Shown: positions 62,062 to 64,000 of the stretch, piece after piece
Layout: the number at the start of each line of letters is the position of its first letter
Numbering within the stretch: the stretch's first letter is position 1
Source of the DNA: UBA7330 sp043554545
GTDB taxonomy: Bacteria; Bacteroidota; Bacteroidia; Cytophagales; Cyclobacteriaceae
Length of the DNA stretch: 64,000 nucleotides
Direction: 5' to 3'
Assembly (NCBI GenBank): GCA_043554545.1
Contig: CP121337.1
Coordinates: 3,224,001-3,288,000 of the forward strand
Program-made: the position numbers and the translations under genes
The notes under the pieces: model-generated
Database searches by the model: none
Seen by the model: the letters and a program-made list of their open reading frames with translations, nothing else
What the model was told of the DNA's origin: nothing

Positions 62062-63021
62062 ATGCACGTAATCTTGAAACCAATGCCAGCATATTCAATA
62101 ACATTAATCGGCTATATACGAATTAAAACAAACCTGTTTCTCCTTATTCTGTCTTTGTTTTTCACCCTCTCTTGTTCTACTGAAAATGAGATACTACAAG
62201 CCCAAAATGATCCGTATTTAAGCATCCCTGATACACATTTTGAAAGAATATTGATAGACCAGGGAATCGATTCGGACAGTATCATTAACCAAAAAATACT
62301 GAAAGCTGATGCTGAAAAAATAGGCCGACTGGACCTTAATCGTGAGCATTTATTTGGGGAAATCAAGGATATGACAGGTATTGAAGGCTTTATTAATCTC
62401 ACCTACTTATCCGCGGCCAGGCAAAATATTGAGTCAATCGATCTAAGCTTCAATACCCAATTAGATACTGTATTTCTTTACGGAAATTACCTCACGACCA
62501 TTGACTTCAGCAAAAACTCAAACCTTATCCTTATAAATATCCAATCCAATGAGCTTCACTCCATCAGTGGGCTGGAAAATGCGATAAACCTAACCCGTTT
62601 GGATTTATCCTTTAATTATCTGAAAGAGTTCGCCATTCACCATGTTTCTCTGGAGCAATTACTGATCAGTCATAACCTGTTGGAATCCTTTGATGCTTCG
62701 GGCTCCGCCTCATTGAAATTCATCTTTTTAGTAAGCAATGAACTCAGCACCATAGACCTTAGCTCAAATGTGTTGTTAGAAACGTTGATTGTTTCTGATA
62801 ATGAGCTTCAAAGCATAAATCTCGCACCACTAGATAGATTAACTCATTTCTATGCCTCTAGTAATTCCTTTACGAGCCTGGATGTGAGCAACAACGAAAA
62901 GCTGATAGACTTAAGAGTGGATAGAAATCCAAATTTAGCTTGTATCAGAATTCATCCCGGACAGGAAATACCCACCGTCTCAATTTCAAATGAACAGGCG
63001 TTAAATAGCACTTGCCAATAG
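62062..63021 (+). CDS. Leucine-rich repeat lipoprotein
   Basis: The 319-aa product has a lipoprotein signal (NLFLLILSLFFTLSC) after a rather long N-terminal lead, so a later start is possible. The body holds about eight degenerate LRRs of 20-22 residues (LTYLSAARQNIESIDLSFN, LDTVFLYGNYLTTIDFSKN, LTRLDLSFNYLKEFAI, LLETLIVSDNELQSINL). The opening DPYLSIPDTHFERILIDQGIDSD resembles the start of many Bacteroidota LRR surface proteins. It probably mediates contact with other proteins. It stands alone in a repeat-rich stretch. Confidence 0.85.
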   Translation: MHVILKPMPAYSITLIGYIRIKTNLFLLILSLFFTLSCSTENEILQAQNDPYLSIPDTHFERILIDQGIDSDSIINQKILKADAEKIGRLDLNREHLFGEIKDMTGIEGFINLTYLSAARQNIESIDLSFNTQLDTVFLYGNYLTTIDFSKNSNLILINIQSNELHSISGLENAINLTRLDLSFNYLKEFAIHHVSLEQLLISHNLLESFDASGSASLKFIFLVSNELSTIDLSSNVLLETLIVSDNELQSINLAPLDRLTHFYASSNSFTSLDVSNNEKLIDLRVDRNPNLACIRIHPGQEIPTVSISNEQALNSTCQ

Positions 63022-63043
63022 CACATAACTAAGCAGCAAACAC

Positions 63044-63133
63044 ATGAAACTAACATTCAAATCAATGCCAGATCAGTCCAGGGGATTCATCCTCCTGGGT
63101 ATTCTTATCGCTGTGCTAATTCTTCTGATCTAA
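63044..63133 (+). CDS. Possible 29-aa single-span membrane peptide
   Basis: An ATG 22 bases after the LRR stop opens MKLTFKSMPDQSRG, followed by the hydrophobic helix FILLGILIAVLILLI and TAA. The hydrophobic run is unbroken and preceded by a basic start, as in small membrane proteins. It may be co-transcribed with the LRR gene. Coding is unproven; conservation would be needed. Confidence 0.35.
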   Translation: MKLTFKSMPDQSRGFILLGILIAVLILLI

Positions 63134-63147
63134 GGAGTATGCCACAA

Positions 63148-63231
63148 GCGCAAGCATCCACTTATGCATATCAAATAAAAATCCAGGCGTTCTCACACTG
63201 TTCCTCCCCAAGCGCAAGCATCAGCTTGTGC
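63148..63231. repeat. Two REP palindromes in the tail region
   Basis: GCGCAAGCATCCACTTATGC (63148-63167) and GCGCAAGCATCAGCTTGTGC (63212-63231) are members of the REP family seen near 8149, 49251 and 61701. They are in the same orientation, 64 bases apart. The following 63232-63497 shows only an inverted copy of the CGACATGCCC element near 63259 and no gene. Confidence 0.65.
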
Positions 63232-63497
63232 TAATTAATCACACTTTTCGGCATTATCCGAAGGGCATGTCGAACTAAACATATTAAAGGGTTTCCTAAT
63301 CCTTTTACATTGTATTAGTATGCCAGTAAATAGCCAAGTTTGACTATGTTGCCAACAAAGCACCTGAAAATACAAACCAAGGCTGGTGATTTTAGAAACA
63401 ATAGGCTAAATTTATTACATGTATTGTCTTTGCTAAATAAACGCCCTACAACAACAGCTACTTTCCATACCTCTATTCGTTGGCAATAATTACAGAC

Positions 63498-63908
63498 ATG
63501 AATGACAATCAAAACAACCCATTTGAAGACTCCGCATTAACTACAATATTGGTAGTGTCAGATATGGCTAAATCCAAAATGTTTTATGTTGACGTCTTAG
63601 GAGCAAAAATATTTCGTGAGTATGGCGGCGACTCATTGGTTTTGGAGTTTTTGGGAAATTGGCTTCTCTTGGTCACTTCAGGAGGCCCAACTGAAGACAA
63701 GCCTGATACTCATTTTGTGCTTCCAGTTGTGAATAAAGTTAGCCATGCTTATACCATTAGAGTAAAAGACTGCATAAAGTCTTATGAAATCTTAAAAAAG
63801 AAAGGGGCTGAATTTATTACACCACCATTTGAAAGAGGGGCAGAGATTAGATGCTTTTTTCGAGACCCGGATGGGCATTTATTTGAGATAAGTGAATACA
63901 ATGGATAA
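63498..63908 (+). CDS. VOC-superfamily (glyoxalase/bleomycin-resistance-like) protein
   Basis: This protein of 136 aa has the VOC fold pattern: LTTILVVSDMAKSKMFYVDVLGAKIFREYGGDSLVLEFLG, then a second beta-alpha-beta module (HAYTIRVKDCIKSYEILKKKGAEFITPPFERGAEIRCFFRDPDGHLFEISEY). The final DPDGHLFEI(S) motif carries the typical Glu metal ligand. ATG at 63498 was preferred to an in-frame TTG at 63480. Substrate unknown; members include glyoxalases, dioxygenases and resistance proteins. Confidence 0.88.
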   Translation: MNDNQNNPFEDSALTTILVVSDMAKSKMFYVDVLGAKIFREYGGDSLVLEFLGNWLLLVTSGGPTEDKPDTHFVLPVVNKVSHAYTIRVKDCIKSYEILKKKGAEFITPPFERGAEIRCFFRDPDGHLFEISEYNG

Positions 63909-64000
63909 TAAAGAACCAAATTATTGCTGACTAAGGCATAGGATTAAAGACGGAAGGCGAAAAGTAAGCAACAACTAAGGTTTTAATAAACATTTTTACT

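Noticed and set aside
63420..63500. Integron attC-like site before the VOC gene
   Set aside because: Sequences such as ACAACAACAGC and CGTTGGCAA hint at core sites, but they do not fit GTTRRRY/RYYYAAC pairing and no integrase or second cassette is visible.

Overview
This looks like a chromosomal window from a gliding-type Bacteroidota, most likely a marine or soil member of the Cytophagales. The taxon is inferred from gene content. The window holds gldA-gldF-gldG next to a DUF4340 gene and dnaN, a Bacteroidota-type dcw cluster, many Bacteroidota-style lipoproteins, and promoters of the TTTG / TAnnTTTG kind. It opens with the 3' end of a nucleotide-sugar dehydratase-like gene.

Region by region: (1) 1-8390 holds outer-membrane and envelope genes: two YjbH-like proteins, a lipoprotein plus beta-barrel pair, and a small HAD phosphatase. 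They are separated by long non-coding stretches built from a mosaic of interspersed repeats. (2) 8394-14123 is a five-gene operon: ethanolamine-type permease, glutamine-synthetase-like ligase, short-chain dehydrogenase, aldehyde dehydrogenase and class I amidotransferase. It reads as a gamma-glutamylation route for an amino-alcohol, probably ethanolamine. (3) 15005-25424 holds glycerate kinase, sixA, topA, dnaN, the gliding ABC transporter and an FMN reductase. (4) 25502-32991 holds an exported Nif3-like protein, an ECF sigma factor with its partner, a TapB-like protein and a two-gene polysaccharide-lyase locus. (5) 33150-48882 is the division and wall cluster, transcribed leftward in the order mraZ-rsmH-ftsL-ftsI-murE-mraY-(unknown 125 aa)-murD-ftsW-murG-murC-ftsQ-ftsA-ftsZ. 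A promoter, MraZ boxes and a terminator can be seen. (6) 49453-61085 is a nitrous-oxide reduction block transcribed leftward: an Rrf2 regulator, a RIC iron-sulfur repair protein, lipoprotein cytochrome c, fasciclin, NosZ, a membrane protein, NosL, NosD, NosF, NosY, a small Cys protein, a YtkA-like lipoprotein and an OprC/NosA-like copper receptor. (7) 61149-64000 is a repeat-rich tail with REP palindromes and decayed RAYT transposase fragments, an LRR lipoprotein and a VOC protein.

How the genes work together: in the nos block, copper would enter through the TonB-dependent receptor and pass through periplasmic carriers (YtkA-like protein, NosL, NosDFY) to NosZ, while the lipoprotein cytochrome c supplies electrons. 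The Rrf2 gene carries a palindrome over its own -33 promoter element, which suggests autoregulation by a redox- or NO-sensing Fe-S cluster. In the dcw cluster, three 10-bp-spaced MraZ boxes lie directly upstream of the promoter.

The most interesting items are the candidate gamma-glutamyl-ethanolamide pathway, the copper-supplied nos cluster with its regulatory site, the unknown 125-aa protein inside the dcw cluster, and the layered repeats with RAYT remnants. Nothing was searched against a database. Assignments rest on recognised motifs and gene order.
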